Assembly (NCBI RefSeq): GCF_000384115.1 | Contig: NZ_KB913029.1 | Coordinates: 2,328,907-2,392,906, forward strand | Direction of reading: 5' to 3' | Length of the DNA stretch: 64,000 nucleotides | Origin: Sporichthya polymorpha DSM 43042 | Lineage (GTDB): Bacteria; Actinomycetota; Actinomycetes; Sporichthyales; Sporichthyaceae | Part shown: piece after piece, positions 61,445-64,000 of the stretch | Numbering within the stretch: the first letter of the stretch is position 1 | Layout: each line of letters opens with the position of its first letter | The notes under the pieces: model-generated | Told to the model about the DNA's origin: nothing | The model's database searches: none | Seen by the model: only the letters and a program-made list of their open reading frames with translations | Program-made: the position numbers and the translations under genes

Positions 61445-63046
61445 GTGGAACCAATCGGACAGCGCCTGAGTCAGAGGTTGGGCACCACCCGCGGGGGCGG
61501 GCTTGTCGCGGGGGAGGCGGCACCACTTGTTAGTTCAGTACTTCACCACCTCGGACGGGCTCCGATGAGCGTCCTGGCGGGGCACGGCCTGCCGGAGATG
61601 CGCCGGCCCGTCGACGACCTCGCCCTCGACCTCGCCGCCCCAGCCCCGACCCGGACCCGCACCCGCCGCCGCGAGTGGCAGACCACCTACATCGCGGTCT
61701 CGGTCCTCATCGACATCACCGCCGCCCTTGGGGCGGCGGGGCTCGCGGTGGCCCTTCGCTTCGGCGAGGCGGCCCCCACCCTCTACATCGCCGGCTCGCT
61801 CGCCCTCGCCCCGCTGTGGGTGCTCCTGGTGACCATGAGCCGTGCCTACGAGCACCGGTTCATCGGCGTCGGTACCGAGGCGTGCCGCCGGGTCCTGCAC
61901 GCGGGCGTGCTCATGATGGCCACGGTCGCGTTCGTGTCCTACGCCTTCAAAGCGGAGATCAGCCGCGGCTGGGTGGTCATGGCGATCCCGGGCACGGTGG
62001 CGCTCAGCCTCCTGGGCCGCGGGGTGCAGCGGGTGTGGCTGGCCCGCCAGCGGGCCTCGGGAAGCTGTGTGCAGCGCACCTTGCTCGTCGGGTCGCCCGG
62101 CGCCGTGCGGTGGACCCTGACCCGGCTCCGCGCGGACAAGACCCACGGCATGGACGTCGTCGGTGCGTGCCTGACCGAGGGCGACCCGACCGAGCTGTTC
62201 GACACCGGCCTGCAGGCCTACGGGAATCTGGACGACATCGTCGACGCCGTCGCGAAGAGCGAAGCCGAGGTCGTGACTGTCCTGTCCAGCGCGCTCCTGA
62301 ACGGCGATGACATGCGCCGGCTGAGCTGGCGCCTGGAGCACCTCGGCACGGACCTGGTTGTCTGCTCGGGTCTGAGCGACATCAGCGGCGCGCGGGTGAC
62401 GATCCGCTCGGCGGGCAACTCCCCGATGCTGCAGGTGGCTCGACCTCGGCTGAGCGGCCCCGCCCGGGTCGTGAAGGGAATTTTCGACCGGACGGCCGCC
62501 CTGGTCGGTCTGGTCCTGATTTCGCCGATCCTCATCCCGGTGGCCCTCATCATCTGGGCCGGCGACCGCAAGAACCCATTGTTCAAGCAGCAGCGCCTCG
62601 GCTTGAACGGCAAGGCGTTCCACGTCTACAAGTTCCGGACGATGGTCCCGAACGCTGACCAGCTCCGCTTCACCGAGGACGGCGACCTCGCCCTCGCGAA
62701 GGGCGGCCACGACCCGCGCATCACGCCGATCGGCCGGTTCCTGCGCAAGTACTCGGTCGACGAGCTCCCGCAGTTGCTGAATGTCCTCAACGGCACGATG
62801 TCGCTCGTTGGCCCCCGGCCGCAGCCGGCGCATGAGTTCGACGCGTTCAGCAGCGACTACCGCCGCAAGTTGCTGGTGAAGCCGGGTATGACGGGGCTGT
62901 GGCAAGTTAGTGGCCGCTCGGACGTAACTCCAGGCGAGCGCGAAGCCCTCGACATTCGCTACGTCGAGAACTGGTCGCTCACCCACGATGTCGCAATTCT
63001 CTGCAAGACTGCGCGCGCCGTGATCGCCGGATCGGGCGCGTACTAG
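61445..63046 (+). CDS. exopolysaccharide polyprenyl-phosphate glycosyl-1-phosphate transferase
   Basis: Initiating enzyme for exopolysaccharide assembly, 533 aa, WbaP/CpsE type. Four membrane helices in the first half (about 75-200), a Rossmann-like CoA-binding_3 domain (about 215-340, LLVGSPGAVRWTLTRL), a fifth helix, and the catalytic bacterial sugar-transferase domain: KGIFDRTAALVGLVLISPIL, FKQQRLGLNGKAFHVYKFRT, SVDELPQLLNVLNGTMSLVG PRP, and GLWQVSGRSD. Start GTG 61445 is tentative; ATG 61565 would drop 40 residues. First gene of an EPS locus. Confidence 0.92.
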   Translation: MEPIGQRLSQRLGTTRGGGLVAGEAAPLVSSVLHHLGRAPMSVLAGHGLPEMRRPVDDLALDLAAPAPTRTRTRRREWQTTYIAVSVLIDITAALGAAGLAVALRFGEAAPTLYIAGSLALAPLWVLLVTMSRAYEHRFIGVGTEACRRVLHAGVLMMATVAFVSYAFKAEISRGWVVMAIPGTVALSLLGRGVQRVWLARQRASGSCVQRTLLVGSPGAVRWTLTRLRADKTHGMDVVGACLTEGDPTELFDTGLQAYGNLDDIVDAVAKSEAEVVTVLSSALLNGDDMRRLSWRLEHLGTDLVVCSGLSDISGARVTIRSAGNSPMLQVARPRLSGPARVVKGIFDRTAALVGLVLISPILIPVALIIWAGDRKNPLFKQQRLGLNGKAFHVYKFRTMVPNADQLRFTEDGDLALAKGGHDPRITPIGRFLRKYSVDELPQLLNVLNGTMSLVGPRPQPAHEFDAFSSDYRRKLLVKPGMTGLWQVSGRSDVTPGEREALDIRYVENWSLTHDVAILCKTARAVIAGSGAY

Positions 63047-63117
63047 CCCCGGTCGACTCGGCCCGTATGCGGGCACGAACCATTGGTTGAATTTTCCTCG
63101 GTACGTTAGGGCTTTGG

Positions 63118-64000
63118 ATGAGGGTCGCGATCGCCCAGGATTTCCTCACCGCGAGAGCGGGCGCGGAAAGAGTCGTATTGCGTCTTCTGCAAGCGCTTCC
63201 CGACGCCTACGTGATTACGAGCCTTTATGATCCCTCCAGGACATTCCCGGAGTTCGCGGCCTACGATGTGAGGCCGCTCCCTCTGAACCGGGTGACGGTG
63301 CTGCGCCGAGACCAACGGTTCGCGTTTCCATTCTTGGCGAGCAGCTTCGCCCGGACCAACGTCCAAGACGCGGATGTCGTCCTGTGCAGCAGTGCTGGAT
63401 GGGCTCACGGCGTGCGTACGCTGGCGCCGAAGCTGGTCTATTGCCACAACCCACCACGCTGGTTGTACCAGCCAGACGACTACTTCACCGACCAGGGGAT
63501 ACATGTCCGAATGGTCTATGTGGCCATGCGTCGGTATCTCCTGAAGGCTGATCAGGAAGCGGCCCGGTCGTCGGACCGCTACCTCGCAAACTCGACGAGC
63601 GTGAAAAACCGGATCCACTCTGCATACGGCATCGAAGCCACGGTTGTTCATCCCCCCTATGGTGTCGAACCTCAGGGTGCGCAACTCCCGGTGGCTGGCC
63701 TGGCTCCTGGCTTCTTCCTGACCGTTGCGCGCCGGCGTGGCTACAAGAATGTCTCTCAAGTCTGCCAGGCCGCTGCGACCACTAGGGCGCCCCTGGTCGT
63801 AGTCGGAGGACTGCCAAATGCCGCCCACCACTGGCCACCGAATGTTGTCGGCCTTACGGACATAACCGACGCCCAACTGCGCTGGCTCTATGCGAACTGT
63901 TCCGCGGTGGTCGCGTCGTCCTTCGAAGACTTTGGCCTTTCACCTGTCGAAGGCTTCGCCTTCGGAAAGCCTACTTTGGCGCTACGGGCCGGCGGATATC
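63118..64000 (+). CDS. glycosyltransferase family 4/1-like, 3' end outside window
   Basis: About 294 visible residues, beginning MRVAIAQDFLTARAGAERVV, the classical group-1 glycosyltransferase N-terminus. Acceptor-side motifs continue with VYCHNPPRWLYQPDDYF, and the donor-binding lobe starts with TVARRRGYKNVSQVCQAAAT, ending at EDFGLSPVEGFAFGKPTLAL (E-x7-E) before the window ends. Base composition is clearly lower in G+C (about 57%) than neighbours, and codons such as TTT, GTA, AAT appear, a sign of recent transfer or EPS-locus exchange. Adds a sugar to the lipid-linked EPS precursor. Confidence 0.93.
   Translation, partial: MRVAIAQDFLTARAGAERVVLRLLQALPDAYVITSLYDPSRTFPEFAAYDVRPLPLNRVTVLRRDQRFAFPFLASSFARTNVQDADVVLCSSAGWAHGVRTLAPKLVYCHNPPRWLYQPDDYFTDQGIHVRMVYVAMRRYLLKADQEAARSSDRYLANSTSVKNRIHSAYGIEATVVHPPYGVEPQGAQLPVAGLAPGFFLTVARRRGYKNVSQVCQAAATTRAPLVVVGGLPNAAHHWPPNVVGLTDITDAQLRWLYANCSAVVASSFEDFGLSPVEGFAFGKPTLALRAGGY

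Overview
The window is about 70% G+C with very densely packed genes, frequent GTG starts, 4-bp GTGA/ATGA overlaps and strong GGAGG-type ribosome sites. It carries hallmarks of the Actinobacteria: a SigB/SigF-type sigma factor, RsbW-like kinase domains, ANTAR, DUF5709, DUF4383 and DUF3180 proteins, and the gene order D-Ala-D-Ala carboxypeptidase / DUF2342 protease / tilS / hpt / ftsH / folE / folP / folB / folK. It is read here as the chromosome of a free-living actinobacterium. The genus cannot be named from the sequence alone.

Layout. 1-6.3 kb: stress sigma factor (cut by the window edge), hsp20 with an operator-bearing promoter, a convergent HspR-like MerR gene, an enoyl-CoA hydratase, a frameshifted AbiEi/DUF559-like gene, an EthD-like protein and a secreted CocE-type hydrolase. 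6.3-11.1 kb: meaB-mutB-mutA (methylmalonyl-CoA mutase and its GTPase chaperone). 11.2-12.1 kb: exonuclease III. 13.1-17.1 kb: zinc block (znuB, znuA, znuC and a CDF exporter) with two Zur-like boxes. 17.2-20.5 kb: MFS exporter and acyl-CoA ligase. 20.7-25.3 kb: small stress proteins, a deletion-scarred SDR pseudogene and an alcohol dehydrogenase. 25.2-33.3 kb: DNA repair cluster (Nei-type glycosylase, a pyrimidine-dimer glycosylase fused to a dead RecQ-like module, RecQ), broken up by remnants of a SpoIIE phosphatase and a P450. 33.3-44.4 kb: ferritin-like protein, truncated hemerythrin gene, nucleotidyltransferase, BON protein, phosphoesterase, a 907-aa sensor phosphatase, and many small stress-type proteins. 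44.4-58.9 kb: narK, ppa, dacB, DUF2342, tilS, hpt, ftsH and the folate operon. 59-64 kb: an AAA ATPase, a phosphatase and the start of an exopolysaccharide locus whose last gene is visibly poorer in G+C.

The most unusual content is structural. Four copies of a 44-62 bp near-perfect palindrome (centre TTACTGCGCAGTAA) lie at gene ends, mostly between convergent genes, and look like bidirectional terminators; one pair of stem positions is swapped between copies with pairing kept. A second hairpin family (ends TTGCGTCC...GGACG, 12-14 nt loop) has covarying arms; two of its three copies sit where a gene is truncated (P450 and hemerythrin). A third family, of 53-bp units, flanks a DUF559 gene lodged between ftsH and folE and recurs as a 141-bp tandem duplication downstream of the folate operon. 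tilS carries a 36-bp palindromic duplication kept in frame. At least five genes (AbiEi-like, SDR, SpoIIE, P450, hemerythrin) are broken, so 3-35 kb has been subject to deletion and decay.

The best candidate for an undescribed protein is at 26918-28435: an intact pyrimidine-dimer glycosylase domain followed by a RecQ-shaped region that has lost every catalytic helicase motif. It is transcribed divergently from a Nei-type glycosylase across a 37-bp inverted repeat that fills the whole gap between the two start codons.
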